Below, piece after piece: positions 53,050 to 61,333 of a DNA stretch of 64,000 nt. The position numbers and the translations under genes were made by a program. The DNA lies in the NCBI GenBank assembly GCA_013416445.1, contig JACCER010000011.1, forward strand, positions 1 to 64,000. The letters run 5' to 3'. Within the stretch, counting starts at the first letter, position 1. Every line of letters begins with the position of its first letter. The DNA is from Alcaligenaceae bacterium (lineage in GTDB: Bacteria > Pseudomonadota > Gammaproteobacteria > Burkholderiales > Burkholderiaceae_B). The notes under the pieces were generated by a model, which was given only the letters and a program-made list of their open reading frames with translations, was not told the DNA's origin and ran no database searches.

Positions 53050-55575
53050 CTACAAGTCTGGCAAAGGTTCGTGCTGGCGTTCGCCGCGCTGGAATTCTTG
53101 CCAGACCTCCAGCGCCCTCATGCGCTGCTTCACTACTGTATCGATTTTATCGCGCAACACCGGGTCACCTTCCCGCAGCGCTTGAAAATCACCTTCCATC
53201 AGCATGAGCAGGCGGCTATACCCCAAAGAAGTCACCTTGGCCTCAAACGCTGAATCTGCAACCAGCGCCATTTCGCCGAAAATCTCGCCCGTGCCCAATT
53301 CGACCGTTGTGTTGTCAGGCAAATGTATGGTCACCGCCCCCGACGCCACAAAATACATGACCCGACTACGCCCGATCTGCATCCTGATTTCCTGATCTGG
53401 CACCGCCAACCTGGGTTTGAGCACCTTGCTGATCGCCTTCAACGATGCTGGCGAGACCCCCTGGAACATAGGCACCCGCTGTATCAAATCGCCCGCACTC
53501 ATGGCGATATCCAGCGCAGGACGCTGCTCGATATGGCTCCAGCGGTGCTCTATTTGCTTGATCAGGTCGGAATACATTTCTCCGGTAATCAGAAACTGGG
53601 CAAGCATATCGCGATAACGCAGGCGCTCCAGCGCACGTGCCATGCGCCCCAGATATGACTCTTGCAACCAATGCGCAAACACCGGATACTGCAGGCTCAT
53701 GGCTTGCAAAGAAGTTTCGAGCAGCACCAGACGGTGCCTGTGGGCCTTGATAATCGCCGCCGTTGCCTCTGGCCCCAGCAAAGGCTGGATTTCTTCTTCG
53801 GCAAAGCGTATCAGTTGCTGCGCTACTGAGCGCTTATTCATGAGATTGGAAAACCGCTTGGCCAGTTCCCGTGCCAGCCATCCTTGAATGCCAAACAGAT
53901 AATGCATGCGCAAAGAAAGACGAAATGACGTGGAATAGCGCAAATCAGCCGCAATGGCTGCCTCGAAGCCTTCCAGGCCACCCGAGCGCACTGCATCGCT
54001 CATGCGCTCGGCACGGGCCAGCAACGACTCGGCCGTGCGCCAATCAACAATCTGCGCCTTGAGCGTATCGAAGAACATTTCCTCTTCGCGCGCAGCCACG
54101 ATGGAAAGCCCCATGGAAACCTTTTGTTCATGCGACAACTGATGCACCTCGCCACCGTCGACGCTGGCCTGTGTAGCGTCAAATACAGCATGAATACGCG
54201 CACAGACATCATCGCCTATATGCTCATTCCTGGCGATTTCATCAGTCTTGTCGCGCAGGTCTTCGAGAGCAACCACCACTGCCTGGTTGCGTAGTGTGCG
54301 ATCAAAGGGTGACAGTTCATTCAGACGCAAGCGGTGTATCAGCGGACGCAAGCTGATGCCATTGACAAATAGCGTCATCAATACAAAACCTGTGGTCGCC
54401 ACGGCAATGAACTGGCGCGCCTCGTAGGGTACGTTATGCTGCTCGGTAACAGCCAGCGCCAGCGCCAGCGATACCGCACCACGCAAGCCGCCCCACCACA
54501 TGACAATCCGGTAAGACCGACTGACCTTGGTGCCAAAGCGCGTCAGCCCCAGCAGCGGCAGCACGCCAAACACCATCAGGCCGCGCGCCAGCAGCGTCAC
54601 CACAAAAAGCAGCAAAATCAACAAAACCTGCACCCAGGTAATGTCTATCATCATGCGTGGTATCAGCATGGCAGCAAAGACAAAAATCAGGGAATTGGCC
54701 CAAAAGCCAAACTGCGACCAGGATGCTGATAATTGCTCGAAAGTCGTAGGCGACATGCGCGTGCGCCCAGTCGAGCCCACAACCAGGCCGGCGATAACAG
54801 TAGCCACCACGCCAGACACGCCCAAATAGTGCTCGGAAATATAAAAAGTCAGGTAGGCCAGAGCAATGGTCAGGGTGATTTCAGCAGTGGGCCAGCCGCG
54901 CAGCCAGATAAACAGACCGCTGGCAAGGCGGCCCATTAAAAACCCCACCAGCCCTCCACCCATGAAACTGACCAGAAAACTGTAGAAAACCCTGCCTATG
55001 GAAGGCTCACCCCCACCGTACAGCATGGTCAGCAAAACAGAATACAAGGCAATGGACGCCGCATCGTTGAACAAGGACTCGCCTTCCACCAGCGTTGTCA
55101 GCCGCTTGGGCGCCCCCACCTCGCGAAACACGCCAACCACGGCAATGGGGTCGGTGGTGGCGACGATGGCCCCCAGCATCAGGCAAACCACCAGCCCATA
55201 GCCGGAAAGCGCACTGATGGAAAAACCCACAGCCACCGTGCATACGATGACCGCCACAATCGCCATCATCAGTATGGGCCCGATATCGTCGAGCAGGCGC
55301 CGTACATTCAGTGCCAGTGCGGTCTCGAACAATAGAATAGGCAGGAATACAAACAGGAAGGTTTCAGACGAAACTTCGAAATGCTGCAGGGAGTCAAGAA
55401 AATCGGACATGACCATAGGCGCCCAACTATGGACATGGATGATCAGGCCCAGAATGAACCCAACAATGGCCAGCAGCACAGAATAAGGCAGCCGCAAGCG
55501 CCCGGCAATGGCCGGCATGAAAGACACCAGAGCCAACAAGCCCGCCAGGCCGAATACGATGTCTCCGATTTCCAT
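53050..55575 (-). CDS. CPA1 Na+/H+ antiporter with C-terminal cyclic-nucleotide-binding-type domain
   Basis: 841-aa membrane protein. Residues ~1-410 are a CPA1/NhaP-type antiporter with ~12 helices (LFNDAASIALYSVLL carries the ND motif; ATTDPIAVVGVFREVGAPKR). A long cytoplasmic region of ~300 residues follows, then a CNMP/CAP_ED domain (MYFVASGAVTIHLPDNTTVE, LGTGEIFGEMALVADSAFEA). This layout is like plant SOS1 and some bacterial relatives, where the tail regulates transport. It probably exchanges Na+ or K+ for protons. It stands alone on the minus strand between the two nested-palindrome copies. Confidence 0.92.
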   Translation of the reverse strand: MEIGDIVFGLAGLLALVSFMPAIAGRLRLPYSVLLAIVGFILGLIIHVHSWAPMVMSDFLDSLQHFEVSSETFLFVFLPILLFETALALNVRRLLDDIGPILMMAIVAVIVCTVAVGFSISALSGYGLVVCLMLGAIVATTDPIAVVGVFREVGAPKRLTTLVEGESLFNDAASIALYSVLLTMLYGGGEPSIGRVFYSFLVSFMGGGLVGFLMGRLASGLFIWLRGWPTAEITLTIALAYLTFYISEHYLGVSGVVATVIAGLVVGSTGRTRMSPTTFEQLSASWSQFGFWANSLIFVFAAMLIPRMMIDITWVQVLLILLLFVVTLLARGLMVFGVLPLLGLTRFGTKVSRSYRIVMWWGGLRGAVSLALALAVTEQHNVPYEARQFIAVATTGFVLMTLFVNGISLRPLIHRLRLNELSPFDRTLRNQAVVVALEDLRDKTDEIARNEHIGDDVCARIHAVFDATQASVDGGEVHQLSHEQKVSMGLSIVAAREEEMFFDTLKAQIVDWRTAESLLARAERMSDAVRSGGLEGFEAAIAADLRYSTSFRLSLRMHYLFGIQGWLARELAKRFSNLMNKRSVAQQLIRFAEEEIQPLLGPEATAAIIKAHRHRLVLLETSLQAMSLQYPVFAHWLQESYLGRMARALERLRYRDMLAQFLITGEMYSDLIKQIEHRWSHIEQRPALDIAMSAGDLIQRVPMFQGVSPASLKAISKVLKPRLAVPDQEIRMQIGRSRVMYFVASGAVTIHLPDNTTVELGTGEIFGEMALVADSAFEAKVTSLGYSRLLMLMEGDFQALREGDPVLRDKIDTVVKQRMRALEVWQEFQRGERQHEPLPDL

Positions 55576-55691
55576 ATGGCGTTTCCTCTACAGCATATGT
55601 ACGCTACGCTAGGATATCGTTTTTTTCAGTGGATATGTCAGATTGCACGCCTGGCGGCACTATTCCGACCCACATTCGTTCCAGACGACAC

Positions 55692-55720
55692 AAAAAAAAC
55701 GGGACACCTGGAGGTGTCCC
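55692..55720 (-). terminator. Strong intrinsic terminator on the minus strand
   Basis: GGGACACCT and AGGTGTCCC (55701-55720) form a perfect 9-bp stem with a 2-nt loop, followed on the minus strand by G and eight T. It lies 248 bp past the rpoH stop codon, so it ends either the rpoH transcript or a separate short RNA. Confidence 0.88.
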
Positions 55721-55770
55721 ATAAACATCCGCTTCAAAAGGGAGGGGAAGAGGAGAAGCCGAAGCGGACG
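55692..55770 (-). ncRNA. Possible small RNA or rpoH 3'UTR RNA with anti-Shine-Dalgarno loop
   Basis: On the minus strand TCCGCTTC (55768-55761) pairs perfectly with GAAGCGGA (55735-55728). The 25-nt loop is GGCUUCUCCUCUUCCCCUCC followed by CUUUU, almost pure pyrimidine, with UCCUC and CCUCCC able to pair with ribosome sites. The next hairpin is the intrinsic terminator, whose stem-loop also shows ACCUCC. This two-hairpin CU-rich design resembles anti-SD small RNAs such as the cuckoo RNAs of alphaproteobacteria. No convincing promoter was found, so processing from the rpoH transcript is equally possible. Confidence 0.45.
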
Positions 55771-55968
55771 ATAGAGATTTGGCTCACGCATCGCATGCCA
55801 AACACAAAGCCCTATGCATGGTTAGTATGCATGGCAAACAATAAGTTCGATATTTCAGCCACAAAAGTGTAAGCAAGCATGTCGGTATTACGGCGCATAT
55901 GGCTTTTTCAACGCCAGCCTGGCAGGATGCAAGCTGGCGAACAGGCCAAATAACACAAGCAACCGGGC

Positions 55969-56871
55969 TTAACTGGCCAACGCCACGCGCAACTTTTTAA
56001 AAGCAGCGGTTTCGATTTGGCGTATGCGCTCGGCGGAAACGCCAAACTCGGCAGCCAATTCGTGCAAGGTCGCGCCCCCTTCGTCTTGCAGCCAGCGGGC
56101 CTGGACGATACGACGCGAACGTGGATCGAGATCTTCGATGGCGTCAGCCAGACCCGAAGCATGCAAGGTATCCAAGGCGCGGCGTTCGAGCACACGTGAA
56201 GGCTCTTCGTGCCCTTCGTCGGACAAGTAAGAAATAGGTGCGTAGGCTTCGTCGTCATCGCCGGGGGCTTCAAGAGCCATTTCACGGCCTGACATGCGAA
56301 CTTCCATTTCGCTGACATCTTCGGGACGCACATTGAGTTCGCGTGCAATGGCGTCGACCTGTGCCGGGTCGAGCGTTTGGCCATCGGGGCGCATACGGCG
56401 CAAATTGAAGAATAGTTTGCGCTGCGCCTTGGTGGTGGCCACCTTGACCATGCGCCAATTACGCACGATGTATTCGTGAATTTCGGCTTTGATCCAGTGC
56501 ACGGCAAACGATACCAGCCGCACCCCGCGGTCGACATCAAAGCGTTTTACCGCTTTCATGAGCCCCACGTTGCCTTCCTGGATGAGGTCGGCATGCGCAA
56601 GACCGTAGCCCAGATATTGCCTGGCTATGGAAACAACCAGGCGCAGGTGTGATGTAATAAGCTGCCGTGCGGCATCGAGGTCGGATTCGTCGCGTAAACG
56701 CTTGCCCAACGCCAGTTCCTGCTCGTGCGTAAGCATGGGCAAACGATTGACAGCACTGATATAGGCTTCGATCGTGCCTACAGCACCAGGATTGGAAATA
56801 GCCATTGCCAATTGCGTATTGGACAAAGCCAGGGATTGCGTACTTTGAGTCATCAGATAAACGGCCCTCAT
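55969..56871 (-). CDS. rpoH: RNA polymerase sigma-32 factor
   Basis: 300-aa heat-shock sigma factor. Region 1.2/2 is visible in LTHEQELALGKRLRDESDLD, SHLRLVVSIARQYLGYGLAH, ADLIQEGNVGLMKAVKRFD (core binding) and RLVSFAVHWIKAEIHEYIVR (-10 recognition). The RpoH-box-like segment is KAQRKLFFNLRRMR. Region 4 helix-turn-helix: LHELAAEFGVSAERIRQIE. ATG 56871 has an AAGGAAAG ribosome site; ATG 56853 is an alternative. A CIRCE operator lies 21 bp upstream of the start, indicating HrcA control. Confidence 0.96.
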   Translation of the reverse strand: MRAVYLMTQSTQSLALSNTQLAMAISNPGAVGTIEAYISAVNRLPMLTHEQELALGKRLRDESDLDAARQLITSHLRLVVSIARQYLGYGLAHADLIQEGNVGLMKAVKRFDVDRGVRLVSFAVHWIKAEIHEYIVRNWRMVKVATTKAQRKLFFNLRRMRPDGQTLDPAQVDAIARELNVRPEDVSEMEVRMSGREMALEAPGDDDEAYAPISYLSDEGHEEPSRVLERRALDTLHASGLADAIEDLDPRSRRIVQARWLQDEGGATLHELAAEFGVSAERIRQIETAAFKKLRVALAS

Positions 56872-56891
56872 GAAAATGATCTTTCCTTATA

Positions 56892-56918
56892 TTAGCACTC
56901 AGAGACCCGGAGTGCTAA
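56892..56918. promoter_or_regulatory. CIRCE operator (HrcA site) upstream of rpoH
   Basis: TTAGCACTC-N9-GAGTGCTAA with exact arms and exact 9-bp spacing, the canonical CIRCE element bound by the heat-shock repressor HrcA. Its minus-strand side overlaps a TAATAT that could be the -10 box of the rpoH promoter. Confidence 0.95.
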
Positions 56919-57137
56919 TACCCAGCGCCCAATTACAGGCTAACAGTCTATATGAGGCCAAATATGGCTGAAAGTTCAGCTTTATAGCGTGTTTTTACCT
57001 GCTTTCAGAGGAAACCAGCGAATCTGCGCTATTTACCAAGACACATCCGTTTAAACTACCCCTATTCAAAAGCAAAAAGGCTAGTATCAACGTTTTACTT
57101 GGCCGTCCCACTTTATTATTTACGGAGTATCCCGTCC

Positions 57138-58286
57138 ATGTCCTTCAAAATGCTCGCATTTTCTGCAGCTCTGTTTGCCGCGCTGGGTGCTGGCCCCGCA
57201 TTGGCGCAAGTCAAGATAGGTGTCGTTACATCAGCCACCGGCCCCACTGCGATGGTAGGCATTCCGCAAAAGAATACCGTACCCCTGCTGCCCACGAAAA
57301 TAGGTGATTTGACGGTAGACTATATTTCTTTGGACGACACCAGCGACACCACTCAGTCAGTTACTATTTTCAAAAAACTGATCTCTGAACAAAAGGTAGA
57401 CGCCATCATTGGGCCCACCGGTTCGCCCAACGCCATGTCGGTGATCCAGTTTGCGGCGGAATCTGGCACACCCATGCTCTCGCCTGTAGGCACCGCATCG
57501 GTTATTTTACCCATGACGCCTGAAAAGAAATGGGTATTCAAAACTACCCAAAACGATGACCTTATCGCCAAGGCGCTGGTGCAGCACATGGTGGGCGCTG
57601 GTGTTAAAACAGCAGGTTTCATAGGTTTTAACGACGCCTACGGCGAAAACTGGCTGAAAGTATTCAGCGACCTGGCCAAGCAAAACAATATCAAGCTGGT
57701 GGCGGTCGAACGCTATGTACGTTCAGATAGCTCGGTAACCGGCCAGGCACTGAAGGTGCTGGCGGCCAAGCCCGACGCGGTCTTGATTGCCGGCACCGGC
57801 ACAGCAGCAGTCTTGCCACAGGCCACTTTGGTCAAGCAAGGCTACAAAGGCCAGTTTTACCAAACCCACGGGGCGGCTCTGCCGGCGTTTTTGAAGCTGG
57901 GCGGCAAAGACGTCGAAGGCACGATACTGGCGGCCGGGCTGATGCTGGTGCTGCCTGAAATCGATGACAGCAACCTGTCGAAGAAAATTGCGCAAGACTA
58001 TATAAAGCGCTATACCGAGCTGTACGGTAGCGCACCTGCCACGTTCGGCGCCAATGTCATGGATGCAGGCTTGTTGCTTGAAAAGGCGATCCCTGTCGCT
58101 GAAAAGGCCGCTAAGCCAGGTACGCCTGAATTCCGCAACGCACTGCGCGATGCCCTGGAAAACACACACGAACTCGTGGGTACGCAAGGGGTATATAACA
58201 TGAGCCCCGAAGATCACAGTGGCTTCGATGAGCGCGGCCGTGTCATGATTACAGTTAAAGATGGGCAGTGGCGCTTATTGAAGTGA
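57138..58286 (+). CDS. Branched-chain amino acid-type ABC transporter substrate-binding protein
   Basis: 382-aa periplasmic type 1 binding protein (LivK/Leu-Ile-Val family). The signal peptide is FKMLAFSAALFAALGAGPALA with cleavage before QVKIGVVTSATGP. The Venus-flytrap fold is supported by IIGPTGSPNAMSVIQFAAES near residue 88, TAGFIGFNDAYGENWLKVF near residue 155 and KPDAVLIAGTGTAAVLPQA near residue 210. ATG 57138 has a GGAG site; the longer frame to 57099 is not supported. No permease or ATPase genes follow, so it is an orphan receptor or serves a remote transporter. Ligand unknown. Confidence 0.92.
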   Translation: MSFKMLAFSAALFAALGAGPALAQVKIGVVTSATGPTAMVGIPQKNTVPLLPTKIGDLTVDYISLDDTSDTTQSVTIFKKLISEQKVDAIIGPTGSPNAMSVIQFAAESGTPMLSPVGTASVILPMTPEKKWVFKTTQNDDLIAKALVQHMVGAGVKTAGFIGFNDAYGENWLKVFSDLAKQNNIKLVAVERYVRSDSSVTGQALKVLAAKPDAVLIAGTGTAAVLPQATLVKQGYKGQFYQTHGAALPAFLKLGGKDVEGTILAAGLMLVLPEIDDSNLSKKIAQDYIKRYTELYGSAPATFGANVMDAGLLLEKAIPVAEKAAKPGTPEFRNALRDALENTHELVGTQGVYNMSPEDHSGFDERGRVMITVKDGQWRLLK

Positions 58287-58363
58287 TACCTTTTTGGGTG
58301 CTTGGTGTCGGGTTACCCTGCACTGATCAAGACATAACATGATGTACATGTTTTGAAGCCCTA

Positions 58364-58557
58364 TTTGTCGGTTTCTAGGGACGTTGTCTGGTTCTAATGA
58401 CGTTGTCTGGCATTTAGAGGTGCTGTCCGGTTTTTATGACGTTGTCTGGCATTTAGAGGTGCTGTCCGGTTCTTATGACGTTGTCTGGCATTTAGAGGTG
58501 CTGTCCGGTTCTTATGACGTTGTCTGGCACTTAGAGATGCTGTCCGGTTTTTATGAC
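58364..58557 (+). repeat. Tandem array: 2 x 19 bp plus 4 x 39 bp
   Basis: Nineteen-bp units start at 58364 and 58383, then four 39-bp units start at 58402, 58441, 58480 and 58519. Each 39-bp unit joins GTTGTCTGGCATTTAGAG to a GTGCTGTCCGGTT-TTATGAC part, so it is a fused pair of diverged 19/20-bp units. The next GTTGTC (58558) opens the left arm of the palindrome. A long open frame through the array is a by-product of the 39-bp (13-codon) period. Confidence 0.9.
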
Positions 58558-59059
58558 GTTGTCCGGGGTGGGTGAAGCTCAGTGCGGCACGGCGTGCTTG
58601 TTTCCGCGTCTGCCTCGTACAGCCGGGCGTCGGCCGAACTCGCTGCGCTCAAACAACGGCCGCCGACATCCCCCGGCTTCCCTTCGTCAGCACGCGGCGC
58701 ACGCCTACCGCCGCACTGAGCTTCACCCACCCCGGACAACTGCACAGTAGAAAATTGACCGGCCTTGCGGCCTGAGCTGCTGGTTTTATTGGCACGGTTG
58801 GTCGGTGGCAAATGGGCTGGCCCAAGCTTCACTGATGCAAAAAGTCGGGTGTGTCGGGGGCTGTGCAGGCGCCTTGCGCAAGCCGTTACGGTCAGCGCCA
58901 TCGAGGGGGCAAGGCCGCGGCTGTTTGAGCCCGGCGCTTGTCGGACCACTGGTCCGACCGGGCGAGTTCCGCGGACGCCTCGATGGCGCTGATCGTAACG
59001 GGAACCCCGTCAGGGGCGCAGCGCGTGAAGCCGAAACAGCCCTCGACACACCCGACTTT
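58558..59059. repeat. Nested-palindrome element, copy 2 (modules A and B)
   Basis: Module A (58558-58740) has perfect 31-bp arms: GTTGTCCGGGGTGGGTGAAG onward at 58558-58588 and its complement at 58710-58740. Module B (58841-59059) has outer 24-bp arms with one mismatch, inner arms 58883-58906 and 58978-59001, and the same central GTCGGACC-ACT-GGTCCGAC hairpin. In the inner arms copy 1 pairs T with A where copy 2 has G opposite T, so both strands changed yet pairing (G-U in RNA) is kept. The linker between modules is less conserved than the arms. Confidence 0.9.
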
Positions 59060-59191
59060 CACAAGAACGAAAACCCGTTCCCAACGCATCCTAAGCTGTA
59101 GCATGACCTGTCATGCCAATGCATAGCGTTTGGATAGACTCGGACTGCTGGTGTCGGATTACGCTAATTTTGTGGCGCTATTTATCGGATT

Positions 59192-60421
59192 CTAGAACTC
59201 GGACGATTTCCCAGTCAGGGCAACAGCCGCGCGCAACATGAAATAGGCGCAGGCGTCTATCCAGCGTTCAAGCAGGCTACGGCGTTGCAAGGCTGCTTCG
59301 GTTACGCGCAGGGCATCGTTTTGCATGGATGCCTCCAGGTCTGCTTTCAGTTCAGCTGCGAAGCTCGCATTTTGCACATAGATATTCGCCTCGCGGGCCA
59401 GCAACAAGCTGAACGGATCAAGATTGGCCGAGCCCACCATGGCGTAGTCATCAATAACCGCCACCTTGGCATGCAAATAACTGGCCATGTAGGCATGGAT
59501 TTCCACCCCGTGCAGCAACAAGCTGCCGTACATATACCGACTGGCCCGGTGCTGCATGGGGTATTCCGCCCGCCCTTGCAGCAACAACCTTACCCGAACA
59601 CCCCGCTGTGCAGCGGTTTCCAGTGCTTTGCGCAATTTTCGTCCTGGAAAAAAATAGGCATTGGCGATCAGAATATCGCTTTGCGCCTGCATTATGCCGC
59701 TCAGGTAGACGTCTTCTATATTGCGGCGAAAGCGCACGTTATCGCGCAGCAACAACGCAGCGCGCATTCCGGGATTGAATACCAGCGCCACAAGCGGCTG
59801 GCGCATACGGCGCCATTTTCGCCAGTCTTTTAGCCGACGGTAGAACCCCGCCCAGTCATCGCGCCGACGCCAAGCCATGCGCAGCCATAACGCATGCTGC
59901 GCCCGGGCAACATCATTGACTACTGGCCCTTGCAGACGCACCGCAAAATCCAGACGCGGACGCGGCCCCCGCCCGTCATTGGGTACATCCACATAGTCGT
60001 CAAGAATATTGATGCCACCCACAAAAGCCATGCTTTCATCGACGACACAGACCTTGCGATGCAAGCGGCGCAAGCGTCTGAGGTTGAACCTGACGCTGCG
60101 CAAACCAACAGGTTCGGGACGATAGACACGGCACTGCGCACCCATCGCAGCCAGTCTGGCGATAATTTCCTGTGCATGTTGGTAGCTGCCGAAACCATCA
60201 ATCACCACGCGCACTTTGACGCCACGCTCGCAGGCCTGCCGCAAATGCGTCAGCACGGCCATGCCAGCCTTGTCTAGATTGAAAATATAAGTTTCCAAAT
60301 GCACTTGGCGAACGGCAGCATCGATAGCCGCATAAAGCGCCGGGAAAAACTCCTGCCCATTGCGCAACAGCGTGATCTGATTGCCATCGCGCCATCGCAA
60401 GCGCAGCTTCTTATGCGCCAT
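59192..60421 (-). CDS. clsB: Cardiolipin synthase/phospholipase D-like protein (ClsB type)
   Basis: 409-aa PLD-superfamily protein with two HKD motifs: LHRKVCVVDESMAFVGGINI near residue 120 and YLHAKVAVIDDYAMVGSANL near residue 318. Length and the absence of long N-terminal membrane helices fit ClsB, which condenses phosphatidylglycerol (or PG with phosphatidylethanolamine) to cardiolipin or related lipids. An EEP-family gene upstream recalls the ybhP-clsB arrangement of E. coli. A 15-bp gap separates it from the hydrolase gene, so the three genes probably form an operon. Confidence 0.9.
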   Translation of the reverse strand: MAHKKLRLRWRDGNQITLLRNGQEFFPALYAAIDAAVRQVHLETYIFNLDKAGMAVLTHLRQACERGVKVRVVIDGFGSYQHAQEIIARLAAMGAQCRVYRPEPVGLRSVRFNLRRLRRLHRKVCVVDESMAFVGGINILDDYVDVPNDGRGPRPRLDFAVRLQGPVVNDVARAQHALWLRMAWRRRDDWAGFYRRLKDWRKWRRMRQPLVALVFNPGMRAALLLRDNVRFRRNIEDVYLSGIMQAQSDILIANAYFFPGRKLRKALETAAQRGVRVRLLLQGRAEYPMQHRASRYMYGSLLLHGVEIHAYMASYLHAKVAVIDDYAMVGSANLDPFSLLLAREANIYVQNASFAAELKADLEASMQNDALRVTEAALQRRSLLERWIDACAYFMLRAAVALTGKSSEF

Positions 60422-60436
60422 GCAGCTAACCCTTGC

Positions 60437-61333
60437 CTAAGGCATCACGGGTGATAAGCCCATCAAGCCGAAAATAGCCCGGCTCAGTACAGAAGCCGGA
60501 TCGCGTAAAGTCATCAATATATTGAAATGATTCACGCCCTGTACTTCCAACTGCCGGACGATCAGGCCCCGCGCTTGCCAAGCACTGCCATAAGCCTGGC
60601 TTTGGCGCTTGAACTCAGCCGTTTCATGCTGCCCCCAGGCCAAAATGATGGGACAACCGTGCTCTGGCAAATGAAACTGTGGACTCAAGTCGATGGCGGC
60701 ATCACTGTTTAGCCGGGCCCATTCATTGACATGGGTATTTACCAAGGGTCTTAAATCGAACAAGCCACTGATAGGGCTGGCGCTTTGCACGACATGAGCG
60801 GGAAGATCGTAGGCATGCTGCCAACCAGTGGCCAGAAGCATCCCTGCCAAATGACCGCCAGCTGAACTGCCGCTGACATGAATGCGGGCCGCATCACCAT
60901 GATAGCGATGGATATTGCGGTAAACCCAGGCTAAAGCGCTGCGGCATTGGGCAACGATAGCCTGCAGGGTGGCGCCTGGCGCCAACGAATAGTTGACCAC
61001 AACCACGGTAGCGCCAGCCGCATGAAAGGCAGGAGCCATGAACGATGAGTCGTCTTTCGAGAGCGCCTTCCAGTAGCCGCCATGTATGAACAGGTACACC
61101 GGCGCACCGTCAGTTGGCGCGGGAAAGATATCCAGGGTTTCGTCGGGGTGCGCGCCATAAGGCACAGACAGCTCACCCTGAAGCTGCTCGCGCGCACTGG
61201 CACTGTAATCGGCATACTCCTGCAGGTAAGGCAGACAGTCAGGCACCGAGGCGCGGGCATTGTACTGGCTGTCGAGTTCGGCCAGCGTATAAGCCATGGG
61301 ATTACTATCTTCATGGCAAGCCTGCGTCGTCAT
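60437..61333 (-). CDS. Alpha/beta hydrolase (kynurenine formamidase-like)
   Basis: 298-aa alpha/beta hydrolase with the HGGYW oxyanion motif (PVYLFIHGGYWKALSKDD near residue 82) and the nucleophile elbow in IHVSGSSAGGHLAGML (GSSAGG near residue 155). The Asp and His of the triad are plausibly in the C-terminal part (VQGVNHFNILMTL). The pattern resembles kynurenine formamidases and related small-molecule esterases, but the substrate is not fixed. ATG 61333 overlaps the EEP stop by 4 bp (ATGA), favouring it over ATG 61297 (MAYTLAELDSQY), where similarity begins. Confidence 0.85.
   Translation of the reverse strand: MTTQACHEDSNPMAYTLAELDSQYNARASVPDCLPYLQEYADYSASAREQLQGELSVPYGAHPDETLDIFPAPTDGAPVYLFIHGGYWKALSKDDSSFMAPAFHAAGATVVVVNYSLAPGATLQAIVAQCRSALAWVYRNIHRYHGDAARIHVSGSSAGGHLAGMLLATGWQHAYDLPAHVVQSASPISGLFDLRPLVNTHVNEWARLNSDAAIDLSPQFHLPEHGCPIILAWGQHETAEFKRQSQAYGSAWQARGLIVRQLEVQGVNHFNILMTLRDPASVLSRAIFGLMGLSPVMP

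Larger units (their letters stand above)
55576..55968. other. Intergenic region downstream of rpoH
   Basis: 393 bp between rpoH and the antiporter gene, both on the minus strand. It contains the terminator and the possible small RNA listed separately. The ATGCATGGTTAGTATGCAT segment at 55813-55831 is a short inverted repeat. No coding frame looks real. Confidence 0.6.

Noticed and set aside
58384-58575. A 63-codon frame with repeated DVVWHLEVLSG units
   Set aside because: It is created by the 39-bp (13-codon) tandem repeat; no ribosome site, and it ends inside the palindrome arm.
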